64,000 nt of DNA, from contig OZ025277.1 in NCBI GenBank assembly GCA_964019165.1, positions 10,981,534 to 11,045,533 of the forward strand. Direction: 5' to 3'. Numbering within the stretch: position 1 is the first letter of the stretch; the number at the start of each line of letters is the position of its first letter. The position numbers were made by a program, and so were the translations under genes. The notes beneath the pieces were generated by a model that saw only the letters and a list, made by a program, of their open reading frames with translations, had not been told where the DNA came from and ran no database searches. Below are positions 44,981-56,197 of this stretch, piece after piece. This DNA is from Mastigias papua (taxonomy: Eukaryota; Cnidaria; Scyphozoa; Rhizostomeae; Mastigiidae).

Positions 44981-47900
44981 TCTGTTTCTTTAGTTTCTAT
45001 TGAGTGCAATCCATTGCCGAGCTGTATTCCATAACTTAGGGCTTGCAAAAGTGAAGTCTTATGCATTTATTCTCGTAGCATTGCGGCAGCGTTGGCGAAA
45101 TCGTGTGGTGATGCAGCAGCAGTACATTTAACCACATAGATATCAATCAATTCTGTGTTTTTTCGTCCTGATAAACAAGGGCTCCTAAGAATTCGTTTAT
45201 GTGACTTTCATTATTATTTATCATACATACCTAGTGTCCCAGTTACCATTTGTAATGTTGCAACATTCAATTGCTACACATTCCGTACTTCCATTTCTAG
45301 ATGTTTATACTTACTGACCTTTCATACACTTTTTAAGTGATGAATTTCGGTGGACATGACCTTTCATGTCAAATGATGGACAAATCTTTTCCTTGTGTTC
45401 TTTCAGACTTTATCCACTGTATTATGCAGTTCCGGACGACAGCGACACCATTGCTCTACGTGACTGGTTCTGGGACATGTTCATATCTATGGAGTATTTT
45501 AGTCTTGGCATATTCTCCATTGTAGATACTTTCCTATTGTATCATGCCTTTACTTGTGCCCCTTTGCTGCAGGAATTGGACACTCTGCCACATGTTGCTC
45601 GACTATCTCATTTTATCCTCTCATAGTCTGCATCTGGTGTATGTTCCGTTCCGTATCATATTTGCGTGGAATTTCCCTGTGGACATACTCTGGTCCCATG
45701 CTGCTTTTATGAACTCCTTAGCCTCCGCCTTGAGCCCGAGCATCTCGATTGTTGACGGGTGCTAAGTTGATATTCGTCGGTGTCTTTGCTTTTACGTGAT
45801 AGTGGCATCCCTAGTTACTTGCTAGCATCTGCTTTTCTTCTTGTTCTACAATTTTGGCTAGTTCTATTGGCTGTGCATTCTTCTTTTCAATCGTCGTTTG
45901 CTGCAATTTTATTTCATTTTTTCTACTTCTGACAGCTAGCTAAGTAAGCGTTGTTGGTTCTGTCTTATCTTATATCAATTTGACGCACCTAGTCCTAGTT
46001 TGAATTTTGGTAGTTCAGTTGGCCATTATATTTTGTGCATTAATTCTAGTTGTAAATCTTTGGATGGGCCGTTAACATCAACCTTTGAGTGATGCATTCT
46101 GTATTTGGTTCAAAGTTTCCTGAGCTTGACATTTGTGCTTTCGATTCTTGGCAGTTTCTAGTTTAGGATGTTGGAATCTTACATGTATGTGAGCATGAGA
46201 ACCACGACGAATAACGTTGCAAGAAGAGCTTCACGAAAGAACAGTTAAGTGCGTACACCATTGTCTAATTCCGGCAAGTGCTAGTAGACTGAGACAATGC
46301 CGATGTTTAATTTGTTTAATTTGAATACATTTCTGAATATATATTTTGCTATTTAAAGCCCATCTCCCCCCCCCCCCCGTAGCTAAAGATGTGACAAGTT
46401 CGTCTTGAGACGTTCTATTGAATTGGATTGGTCTTTTTAGATATCTCTGTGCATTCCACTATTTGAACATGGCATGGTCTCAATTTACATGGAATTGTCA
46501 AAAGTCAATAAATGCTATGCGCACTTGACTGTTCTTTCGACTTCTACATTTAATGCTATTCGTTTTCATTCTCATATTCAAGTTTTTGATCAAGCTGTAA
46601 GCTTTCTAACAAATGAAAAAGAGTGTTTCAGGTAGTTAGACACCATAGTCTTATTGCTCACATTGACCTTAGCCCGTTGCATGGCTCTGACTCTACGGTA
46701 GCTTTCTGTGTTGATGGCATTTGTCACTTTTTCACCTTCTTGAACACCCTGATATTAGTATCTTTCATTTGGCTAAAATTTGTAATGAAGGTGTTCGTAT
46801 AGGAGTGATATCCTTAGTCTTGGCAAGGTGTCTTTATTGAATGTAGCTTTGGTGGGTTTATTTGATACATGCAAGGAAAATTCCCATCGGAACTTTTCAA
46901 TTTGATAAATGTTTATAGCAACGAACAATCAAGAATTAGGAAGCCAGTTCAAATGATTTGCAGCCAAAACCAGCAGAGATTGTTTGCTATGCTTGTATGG
47001 AGTGTTTCATGCTTCATCAGTCTTAAGTTATAGCCAGAATTAAAAGCAAAATTAAGAGCTTCAATATTTGCTTTCGGCTGTGGCATATGTATGGCAGTAG
47101 ATGTTGAGTGAAAATTAAGGAGCTATTAAAGAACTTTTAGTACTACAATTTACCAATAGAGGTCCATAAATAAGGAACTTTTGGAATTAGACCTTGAGCT
47201 AGGTTCCTTATAAAAAAGCATGTATGTACACTGATTCGCAGCAGTGCATTTGTGAGATTCTTGTTAGAAATCTTTAGCTGCTGATTTCTTAAGGTTAGTT
47301 TAGTTAACTATGGTACAGTGTGTAAAAGTCGATTGGCAGTTTTCTATCATGTTAAAAGTCATACTACACAAAGAACCTATCAAACAGCAGGGGAACATCT
47401 TTCTTAAAATTTACAGCGAGTCAAACAACTTCCTATGCAAGATATCAAAAGTGCAGCTTAATTTTTATTCTGTACTCCTCTTCTGCACTTGCAGTCTAAA
47501 ACATAACAATGAAGTCATAATAATCTATATAACTTGATTATATGAGATTTATATTAAAAATACAGCACAAACTCGCACACAAGACCGAAAATGAGCCTGT
47601 TCATAATCTATTTTCTTGTAGTTCCAGCAGTCAGGTGCAGGTTCCCAACACTAATCTTATCCCTGCAGATCCTCCTGCTTATCACATTTTGTATGTAATA
47701 TTTTTGGAGCGTCCATGAAAAGGATGGTAGATTTCGATTTCGAGTAATTGAAATCAAAGTGTAAACTTTCAGGCTGTTGGTTCTTGATGTGAGGAAGTTG
47801 TTTATTGCAGGATTTTACTGTAGTTACAAATAAAATACTCAAAAATTACTGCTGAATCAGAAATTTCCTCATAATAATTCGTCTCAGTAATTTACGACGT

Positions 47901-48089
47901 CTATAGATGATGCTTGTATTGCAAAGAGTAACTAAACAGCAAAGACATGGGAGGACAAAAAGCAGCTTTTTGCTCATAAGACTAAATTACATTTAACATC
48001 CAAGGAAGAGGTAACACTAGTTTCTAGCAAATTTGGTGTAGAGTATTATTGGCTATTTCCGAATAGAAGTGTCATATGATGATAGATAA
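44981..48089. other. no recognised gene
   Basis: Short overlapping + frames at 45155-45765 are T-rich and show no motif. A run of ten C lies at about 46369-46378. Nothing else is supported. Confidence 0.45.
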
Positions 48090-48575
48090 GAGAAATGGCA
48101 TTGCTCAACCATTTGTATGTGACAGGAAGGCGCTTTAAAGAACAAAAATCTCAAAATAAACACCAACATCGGGAACTTAGATGCTATGTTGGAGTCAGCA
48201 TTGCTACACGGTTGAATTGCGTAAGAAGCTGGAAGCTGTCGTCATGCGGTCCTTTAAGAACGCTGTTGGGAATAGAGAGACGAAGTTAGTAATGACGAAA
48301 TAATGAATAGAGCTGGAGTTCAGGTAAAACTGATGATAGTTTTAAGACTGCAGCAGACTCAATTTGTTGTGCTAAGTTCTGAATATAGAGGGCTTCGTAC
48401 TTCTTAAGCTGACTTAAAGAGATGAGGGATTAGAGGCAGGGAAGCCTCAAACACCATAATTTAAGAAACTTGAGAGGAAGCATTTGTAATATGATGAGCC
48501 TTAATTATACGCAGTTAGGAGCAACGAAAGACCGCAAAAAATGGAACAAGATGATCTCCAATGTTCTATAAGGAC
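48090..48575 (+). pseudogene. RTE-type LINE 3' fragment
   Basis: Across shifting frames the + strand reads KNKNLKINTNIGNLDAMLES, ALLHG, then KLEAVVMRSFKNAVGN, RETK, SNDEIMNRAGVQ and finally TKDRKKWNKMISNVL. These are the successive blocks at the end of RTE-clade polyproteins (K-x-R-I-x-x-LDA-x-V-x-x-VLLYG ... VSN-E-I ... DR-x-KW-x). Frameshifts and stops show it is inactive. Confidence 0.55.
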
Positions 48576-49814
48576 ATGGCATCTGAAAAAGATCAAGAGG
48601 ATATATTACTGGGAGTTATGAATTGACTGTTGTCATAACTTTGAAAGAGAGGAGGATTAGAGCATTACAACGACTCTACATCATTGGATCCCAGGGAATG
48701 CTTTTGTTTTGACCTAATGAAGCCCTCGCCCTTTGTTTTCCTAATCATTCGTTATTGTGAACATCTGTTTGGCAAAGGTATATGCGAAGCAACTGTTCGT
48801 AAATAGTCGCCATTGTCGGGTACAACATCTGACTATCTAAAGCCCCATAACCTAGCGCAGGTGTCCGAGCATTTTTTGCACCATTCTGTTTTACTTTTTT
48901 CGATGTGACCAATGCAAGACTGAAGGTCACGTTCTCCATCGCTGTGGCCAATGATGTCACCTTCTCGTGATCTTATGCGAGTTGTTGCTTTCCTTGTTTA
49001 TCTCAAATGTGGACCATGGCGCTGAGTTGGGGCCCGGCGTTAGTCTTTCCAAGGCTAATCTGCAACTTTTGAACTGTGGGTATGGGAATCCTCGTCCAGC
49101 GGGCTAACAATACAATATCTGACTAAAGTGCCAATATATTATCAAGGCATTCTTCTAGTAAGTAGTCCATAAAAGTTTCTTGTTTGGCTCCTAGCAGTTG
49201 CTTCATCGGTGGTTTCGCCCAATATGACTTTACATAAGCCAGTAGCTAATGTTTATTACGTAAGTAAATTATTGCTAATGATGTCTTGCAGATTATTTAC
49301 CGGTGCTCCTTTCAAGTAGATTGTGTTTTTTTAACTTCGAAAATCTGATTCGGGATCAGTTGTATACGCTTTATCGGTTGCTCTCATTTTTGTGGTAATT
49401 CCTGCCGGATTTCTTTGTCTGGTTTAATGCACTTGCATAGCTTCCTTTTGTCTAAGTTTTCAGTGCACGGTAGCAATGATGCGAGGAGACTCCTTTGCTA
49501 TTCCCTCGAAAATAGTTTATAAGAATGTAGTACTCGATTGCTCAAAACTTTACAGAAGCTCAGTACTGGATTTCTGAGGGGAACCGAACCCACGGAAACA
49601 TAAAAGTATCTTGACCAGGAATCCCGCTCTATTCAACTGCGATATATGGATGTGTATCGTAGATATGCGTCGACTGCTAAACATTTCGACTCTCGTCTCC
49701 CTCAGTATTGAAGAAAACTAAATTCGAAATGTTTAATGGTTGAAGTTCTTCTTGTTACCTTGCGATACTCTTTGATATAGCAACAAAGTTAAAGTGATTT
49801 TTGTCACAATCAAG

Positions 49815-50330
49815 ATCATTACACATTTAGATATAGGTGTCGCAGGCTTTTCCAGGGATATCGAGAGAGTTGATAGATATATTTACACATTTATCTTTAT
49901 GATACTTGGAGCGTAGTTCAAGCTCAAAGATCATCGTATTTGTCTTACTTTCCACTTGTGTTGTTGTGAAGATTTTCCTCAAAACCAAAAGTAAATTCAA
50001 TGATGTAAAGGATGTTGTTGACAATGGAAAGAAGGTATCGGCGCAAATGATCACCGGTAATGATACAAGATGATGAAAATCCATGAAGGTAAGCAAAAAG
50101 GGAAGAATTGTTTTACAATGTTCACGGATGAAACAGCGAAATTACGAGCCGAATCATGCCTCAACTTGTAGTGACCTGCATCAGGATATGATTTACAACC
50201 AGCTAAACCATGGAGAAGAGTTTCAGCCTTAAAACAGTTAGAACAGTCGGATGAATGAGAGAGGCTCCATTTTGGAAAATTGTACGTGTAGCTAGTGAAA
50301 TCAAAAGGGAAATGGGACAAATGATGCTGC
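49815..50330 (-). pseudogene. R2-like LINE C terminus (CCHC finger and endonuclease-like)
   Basis: On minus, FPKWSLSHSSDCSNC, then ETLLHGLAGCKSY and LRHDSARNFAVSS form the zinc-finger block (C-x2-C...H-x4-C) that precedes the restriction-like endonuclease of R2/NeSL-type LINEs. Further on, a weakened L-E-L...K-Y-H-K region and VNISINSLDIPGKACDTYI fit the end of that domain. The expected R/K-PD motif is not intact. It is the downstream half of the element at 51740-52560, cut off by the gypsy segment. Confidence 0.55.
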
Positions 50331-50886
50331 TCGAGTCTTACATCGCAATTTATTGTTGCCCTGCAATGACTTACCAGTCGATAATTCGCTCCCATCGCGT
50401 GTAGAACAACCTACTCGAAAGTCTAAAGGTCACCGTAAACGGCGGTCATCTGAGAAGGATAGTAGCCTGAATGATCAAGAAACCGATAGCAGTTCGGAAG
50501 ATGATGAAATCGCATTGCTACCATACGAGTTGCCCTGCAATCAGCGTGAAATCGAGACGGAAAATAATACCCTTGTTATGGAACGTGAAAATGACTTTCC
50601 ACCCAACTATAATGCACAGGCAGGTGACAATGGAGCACCAGGGGAACAGACTGAAAAAGATTCAACAGGAGATTCCGAGTTGAGACAATCACCACCAGCA
50701 CCACCAAACGCTCCAGGAAGCGACGTGAGTGACGAGATCCTTATCGAACGCTCAGAACGCCCAACTCGTTCATGTCGTGTACCAGACCGACTGTCATATT
50801 ACGCACCGGGACAAGCATGCCTGTTACAAACTCCATATACCGTAGATAGTAGACCATTCTTAACGAATCAGCCAATAATCGTTTGA
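50320..50886 (+). pseudogene. gypsy pol C terminus (after integrase)
   Basis: Frame ARVLHRNLLLPCNDLPVD, then a long acidic, proline-rich linker, and near the end RPTRSCRVPDRLSYYAPGQA. A VLHRNLL-PC segment followed by a R-x-x-R-x-x-PDRL-x-Y motif is the usual ending of gypsy polyproteins in marine invertebrates. 177 residues from Met at 50353 are open, but polymerase, RNase H and integrase are absent. Confidence 0.65.
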
Positions 50887-51497
50887 TTTCCGTTTAATCA
50901 AGTTGTTCCTCCGTTCATGCATCCGTCAATACCGTACATTACGTCGTCGTGTCGCGAGTCCATACCGAACGCTGTACCAGTTATCCGTTTTTAAAGCTTA
51001 ACTCTATCGTTAACTCGTTTATCAACTGTTTTGTTTGTGTTTTGAAAAAAATTATGCACACGCTCGTTATCGTATCGTACCACGTAAGCACATTATATTG
51101 CTTACACAAAATAGCGCCGACTATTTAAAGAGCTGACGCAAGAAAGCAATCGTTGGATTTTGTCATGTGTGTTGGATATTGGATTACACTGCAGAGTAAC
51201 CGTATCGGAGTTTTGTCGTGTACGAGAAGATATTAATCAAAGCCTGTTTTAGTTACTGTCGAAGTCAGACGTGACTTCATGTAAAAGCTCGAGTTAGTGA
51301 GTTTTAATCAACAATTGCGTCGTGACGAATTTGTACGTCAATTATGAGGAAGAAATTATTTGTACCGAGTTACAACAAATTGCTCCAGTGATAAGCGAGA
51401 CGTTTCAACAAACTTTTGCACGAAGATCATCATGAGAAAAAAACAAATTTTTGCTATTTTTTATGTCAGGGACGACATTTCAATTTGTCGGGGAGAG

Positions 51498-51730
51498 TGT
51501 AGGGAAGTGACCCTAAGTAAGTTACATAAAGTGCGTAGATAAGAAACTCTTACCACCGGTGCATGGTGGGAAATTTCTAGATATTGGTCTAGTGGTGGTG
51601 AGCAGAAGGTGTTTTTAAAATTTTAATCAGGTAATCCGTGGATAAAGGTATGATAGCGATTGATGCATAGCATTGGAGTGTTTTTTTTGTACCCGAACCT
51701 GCGTATGAACAAAAGTTAATACGGGTTACA
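51498..51730 (+). repeat. probable 3' LTR
   Basis: TG...CA ends, preceded by a purine-rich tract, 233 bases. No second LTR is present for comparison, so this rests on end motifs and on the point where the R2-like coding sequence resumes. Confidence 0.4.
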
Positions 51731-51734
51731 CTAG

Positions 51735-52560
51735 CATGTTATTAAGGTATCTGATAGTGAACTTAAAGATATATTTGGCAGCTTGCTTTGTGTAGAGAAC
51801 TGTAATGAACTAAGAGCCTTTAGAGAACGATCAAGCAAACAAGATGTGACATAGTATTGAGATATTAGCTGGGTTTTGAAGTCTATCAGTATGTTATTGT
51901 CGAACCACCTTTAGGACCTGCTTAGTATTGTGATAGTTATCATATTATATATTTGTGCCACAGCTGATAGGTTTCCACAACAATTTAGTGGTATCATTTG
52001 ATGAGAATCTATGTGCAGTTCGACAGACATTTTGTAAACACTAGAGCAATTTTACAGATGGAAGTTGGAGATTTAGATCGAATCGATTGCGGGAAGGATT
52101 ATACTGATAAGGGTAGCATTTGTTGGAAGATCCTACCATTGAAGTATAAATCTAGCAGCAATAGAATCTAAGTTCTCTATAGCCCAAATAGTAGGCAGCT
52201 TAGCAGCAGTAATATGCAACGACAACTTGGAGAGAAAAAAGCCATGGCAGAGAAATAATTTATTTTTAGGTAAGATTGAAATGGAGTCGATACGAGTTAA
52301 CATATCAAATAAACAAGATTGCAGTTGAGGTTTGTTTTGGTCCTGATTATCCATCTCAAAGTTGAAATAACGGCCAACATTTTAAAATTAATCACCAGAT
52401 TTCACACTAGATACCAGTTCATTGTTTATGAAATTTTTGTGTTGGAATTGAAAGGACCGAGTTGGGAACTTTTGTAGACAAAATGTTACACGTTTTTCAA
52501 CTCTATTTTTCATTCCAAGCCACTCACATCTTTTAGGACAGTTGAGGAGTGATTGATTTC
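51735..52560 (-). pseudogene. R2-like LINE reverse-transcriptase C-terminal part
   Basis: On minus: NCPKRCEWLGM, then VTFCLQKF, NVGRYFNFEMDNQ, LQSCLFDMLTRIDSISILPK, LFLCHGFFLSKLS, AAKLPTIWAIENLDSIAARF, then ILQW-x-DLPTNATL. This is the palm-to-thumb region of R2/NeSL-type reverse transcriptases (C-x-WLG...C-TF...LP-x-x-x-W-x-x-E-x-LD...R-W-LP-x-AT). It continues, increasingly damaged, to about 51740 (TQSKLPNISL), where the gypsy fragment begins. Confidence 0.6.
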
Positions 52561-52635
52561 CTCCTTCATCCGTCGTCTGCCGCGTCACCTGCACCTGAAA
52601 CCACGGATAAACTTGAAGCGAGTGACAGTAGATTT

Positions 52636-52821
52636 CAACTTGCAGGATGTGTTTCAACTGAATCCTCAATCATCTTCAGTAGCAAGAGAAATATGGTACA
52701 TTTGCAAATGAATATAATGACATAAGTAGCTGATTGTCTTTACATCCTTTTGCGCACGTACCGTACTTATCTTGTAACTGAAGGTGATTGAGGATTCGGC
52801 TGAAACATGTCTGGCAAGTTG
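52636..52821. mobile_element. MITE-like inverted repeat, 52-bp arms
   Basis: Arms 52636-52687 and 52770-52821 are reverse complements with about seven mismatches (AACTGAATCCTCAATCATCT against GGTGATTGAGGATTCGGCTG). The loop is about 80 bases. It lies just upstream of the visible R2-like LINE coding sequence and may have cut it off. Confidence 0.8.
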
Positions 52822-52829
52822 ACAACTAT

Positions 52830-54456
52830 CATTGTTTGTTTAATGTTTATCTGTGACTTACTATTGCTGAGAAACTTTGGTAGTTTATTTATATTCTTGT
52901 TTGTCTGATTGCGTACATAAACACTCTATAGCTAAAAGCACTAGGGTGTATGTACAAACTTTTTGAAACATTTCGACTTCGAAACATACAATCATCTTAG
53001 CGGCAAGTATTTGGTTGAGATTGGAAGATGGCAGGTCTTGATATGACCTTGTGCGGATGAGGGAGTTTTGTATTTGTGTACGGCTGTTAGACCATTATTC
53101 CTCTAATTAGAATAGAAATAATTATCCGTAGCCAGGAAGCCACGTGCTGTATTAATAACGAACATTTTCATATCCATTTATCTCATCAATTAGTTATGTT
53201 TTTCTGAGCCTTGTCAGCTGTAGCAACATGAATCCTTCCTCATTTAATGACGATCGTTGCTTTTCTACAGAATATTGACGTGTTTTACCCATCCACCAAT
53301 TTGAAATAGAGTTGTTCTTCGACTTGGGACTTTCACCAGGAATATACGCAAAATGTAGGGATTGTCCGTTTTGTTGATATGTAGAACAACATATTTGATA
53401 CCACGTCATCGAATTCCTGAAGCTGATAAATTTTCGATTAACTAATGGCAAGATCACGATTTTCTAGTGTTTTCTCAGTTATTTGCAATTAGCATGTATT
53501 GCTTCCAATTGGAAATTTCTGAAGATGGATTAGAGCAGCTTACCAAGAAAATGAAGAGGGGGTATGCATTTGGAAATCCTTGTATTCCTTACATACGGCT
53601 GACAAGCCAGTGCGCAGACCACCTTCATGAATATGAGACCTTTCCATCTTATACCTACCCCGACCGAGTCAACAATGTTAGAAAACTTAGCGAGGACAAA
53701 AAGCCATACCTTTTCCCCCTATAGTTTCCTTCCTAGTGTAACCAAGTACAATTTGTGTAAGGCAATTAAGTCTTCCAGGATCCAGAGTCAATGCCCCAAA
53801 TTTTACAGCGTTCTTGGTACTAGTTGTATAAATCAATGTTTCCTAGGATTTGAGCGGTATTTTCGTTATCTCGTCACTCCTTGCTTAGTTATACTCTGTT
53901 TTGGAACACAGTCACACTTAATCATATTATTATTATATAATTTTTACTTCATTGCTTGTGTGGTTCTGAACCGTTGTTCAATAGCTTCATATTGATTCCG
54001 TTTATTGATTTTTATTACAGTTTTATTGCCTTTTGCAATCTATTTGCACAATCAATTGCTTTTTCTTGCTTATTAAAATCTGTTGTTCACCTGTCGTTTA
54101 TGCTGAATATATTGTTCCTATTGACTTTCCATAGTTCAGACGGTCAAGATATTTACATAACCTTTATTTGGAAGTCTTCACACTTTGTTCGTTATTTGCC
54201 TAAGGAAGTTTGCATAAAAGCCACCTTTTCTATTCACAAATTAGGCTTAATAAGAATCAGCTTTGCTTCAAGATTTATATTCGAATCTTACCTTAGCAGG
54301 GATTCGCCGATGAATTTGCTTTGTTGCTGTGCTGGTTCTCAGCCAGTGTCAATGTTGAGGCTGATTGATTTTGCTGGAAAACCTTTCTTAGTCTTCTTGC
54401 GACCACTGTATGATTCTTCGTTGCTCCTGATGGACTTTCAGTGCTAAGCAGAAAAC
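52830..54456. other. sequence upstream of second GPCR
   Basis: Frames at 53467-53995 and 53956-54447 on + are open but T-rich and hydrophobic without a recognisable family. They are probably chance or 5' flanking sequence of the receptor. They have no good start context and no homologous motif. Confidence 0.35.
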
Positions 54457-55371
54457 ATGCTTTGCGGTAACCACCGTTCCGGCTCAGACAGCTCCCGGAA
54501 TGATAGCTCTCGCTCTCCAGCAGATGCCGTCATGGTAATTGGCATTTTCAATGCAACTTTAGCTCTGCCATCGCTTATACTTAATCTGCATTTGATTCTC
54601 GCTGTTTTGTTTAGTCGCTCGTCAAGAACAGTTGAGAACATTTTGAAAGGTAATATCTCATTTGCAAACCTTGTCATGGTCTGTTCGGCACAGGTTCCTT
54701 TTGCAGTAACTATGCTTGGCCTTGTGGATTCGCAATTATGGTATAGAGTGCTCGGTTCAACTATGATCACCGTTTCGTTAGCTGCTCTATGCATTCTTAC
54801 GGTTGATAAATACATAGCGATATATTATCCGTTTTTCCACTACAAAACCAAGCAACCTCGCACACTACTTGTATTGATCCTATTCAGCTGGTCCCTCACT
54901 TTTGGTACTGGAGTTTTAACCACGACGTGCTTCACTAGAGCTACTGCTTTTTTAATTCTTACAGTGCTGAAAATCGGTATGGCATCTTTTATGGTGTTCG
55001 CTCATTTGCGCATATTGGCAACGTTGTTTAAGATACACAATGAAGTTGCTTCACTTGAGCACAGATTCAGCCAATCAAGTGAAGACAGAATTCCAAGGAG
55101 TATTAAAGGCATACGATGCACTGCCATTTGTCTAATGCTGGCTCTTCTTTGCCATGCTCCTTACTCAGTTTTGAGTTTTCGAGTCATTTTCCATGACCTC
55201 CAATTTCAAAGAATGCACTTTTATCTCACCACATTGGTTTACCTGCCTGCAGCAGTTATTCCTATACTTATAATCTGGACAACTAAATCATTTAGAGTAG
55301 CTATTTTCAGCTTTTACAACCGCTTCTGGAGTGCATCTGTTGAATTCATAAATCTTTTCTTTGGAAAGTAG
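54457..55371 (+). CDS. orphan rhodopsin-class-like GPCR, intronless
   Basis: A 304-residue seven-helix receptor of the plasma membrane. Helices approximately: TM1 27-52, TM2 66-89, TM3 98-123 with TVDKYIAIYYP (DKY at 117-119 in place of DRY), TM4 136-158, TM5 162-188, TM6 219-245 and TM7 254-275. The N-terminal tail has possible glycosylation sites (N15, N32). TM6 has LLCHAPYS in place of FxxCWxP. TM7 lacks NPxxY and has VIPILIIW. Loop 3 is short and the C-terminal tail has about 25 residues. Met1 is preferred to Met26 because it leaves a normal extracellular tail before TM1. The single exon is followed 19 bases after the stop by AATAAA. It differs clearly from the receptor at 17260, so the two are not a recent duplicate. 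Ligand unknown. Confidence 0.85.
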   Translation: MLCGNHRSGSDSSRNDSSRSPADAVMVIGIFNATLALPSLILNLHLILAVLFSRSSRTVENILKGNISFANLVMVCSAQVPFAVTMLGLVDSQLWYRVLGSTMITVSLAALCILTVDKYIAIYYPFFHYKTKQPRTLLVLILFSWSLTFGTGVLTTTCFTRATAFLILTVLKIGMASFMVFAHLRILATLFKIHNEVASLEHRFSQSSEDRIPRSIKGIRCTAICLMLALLCHAPYSVLSFRVIFHDLQFQRMHFYLTTLVYLPAAVIPILIIWTTKSFRVAIFSFYNRFWSASVEFINLFFGK

Positions 55372-55389
55372 AATATGCCTACTCAGTGG

Positions 55390-55395
55390 AAATAA
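55390..55395 (+). terminator. polyadenylation signal of second GPCR
   Basis: AATAAA 19 bases after the stop codon at 55369-55371. If used, the 3' untranslated region would be very short. Confidence 0.4.
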
Positions 55396-55794
55396 ACAGC
55401 GATTGTAAGAGCTGAATTGCTGTGGATTGCATTTTTACAAACTGCTTGTTAGCAGCCTGTCCTTTAACAGACTCAACACTGATTATCTTAGAAGTTTGCA
55501 GGAAGTGGTTGGTCAGTCTTAGAAGAGGATTTTTGCCACCTTGCACATACTGAGGACCGTCAGCGTTTTAAGAGATATAAAACTCTTTCGTAAATAGTTT
55601 TTCTGATGTCATTTGCTTGTGGGTAGAATTCTAGCCAAGCAAGTAAAACATACTATCCACTGATATTTTAGAGAAAAGTGCTTTATTAATGCTGAGTTGT
55701 GACATCGATCTGCTTACTTGTGGTCCGAGTCATTTAGATGTCATCCTTAAAAGTTCCGCTGCTATCGGGGCTCTAGATGATTTAAGCATCTTTT

Positions 55795-56197
55795 GCCCCG
55801 TTAACACTTTCACACTGCTCCGTTTTTGTACAAAAACGGAGATAAAAATACCCGTTTTTGTGCGTTCACGCTGATCAGAAAACTTAAGGAGAAATATGCG
55901 TTTTTGTGGTTTCAATTCACACTGGTGCGTTTTAATGAGGTCAGACTGAAGTGGTGCCATTGAGTGCGTAATTTGTATTGTTGCTACAGCAGCGTTTTTG
56001 TTTTCATCCGTTTTTGTGTTTTCACACTGATCCAGAGCGTTTTCGAAAACCTCCGTTTTTGTAAATATCCACTTCGAAGAGCGTTTTTGGAAACCTCCGT
56101 TTTTGTACGTTTTTGTGCGAAGTAGTGTGACCGGTTTTGCAAAACCAGATATTTTTCTTCCCGTTTTTGTACAAAGCCGGAGACGTGTGAACGAGGC
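55795..56197. mobile_element. MITE with internal CGTTTTTGT repeats
   Basis: Inverted ends GCCCCGTTAACACTTTCACA and the complement of GCCTCGTTCACACGTCTCCG, both running into CCGTTTTTGTACAAA, enclose about 400 bases. Inside, CGTTTTTGT occurs about nine times and the close variants CGTTTTTGG and CGTTTTCG also occur, with TTCACACTG words between them. The repeated reading frames on the minus strand (KTK-rich) come from these repeats. No coding capacity. The end style resembles hAT-type MITEs, but an 8-base target duplication was not seen. Confidence 0.65.

Larger units (their letters stand above)
50310..51730 (+). mobile_element. gypsy (Ty3)-type LTR retrotransposon 3' end
   Basis: A 3' fragment consisting of the end of the pol polyprotein (to 50886), about 600 bases of non-coding sequence, a purine tract (GGGGAGAG at 51490-51497) and one LTR-like segment, 51498-51730, which begins TGTAGGG and ends TTACA. 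It interrupts the R2-like LINE, which resumes on both sides on the minus strand. No 5' LTR or gag is present, so the insertion is 5'-truncated or rearranged. Confidence 0.55.

Noticed and set aside
53956..54447. 163-residue hydrophobic + frame just before the second GPCR
   Set aside because: T-rich composition makes hydrophobic frames by chance; no seven-helix or other pattern, and the receptor has its own complete N terminus.
54444..54815. 123-residue minus frame
   Set aside because: Antisense shadow of the second GPCR.
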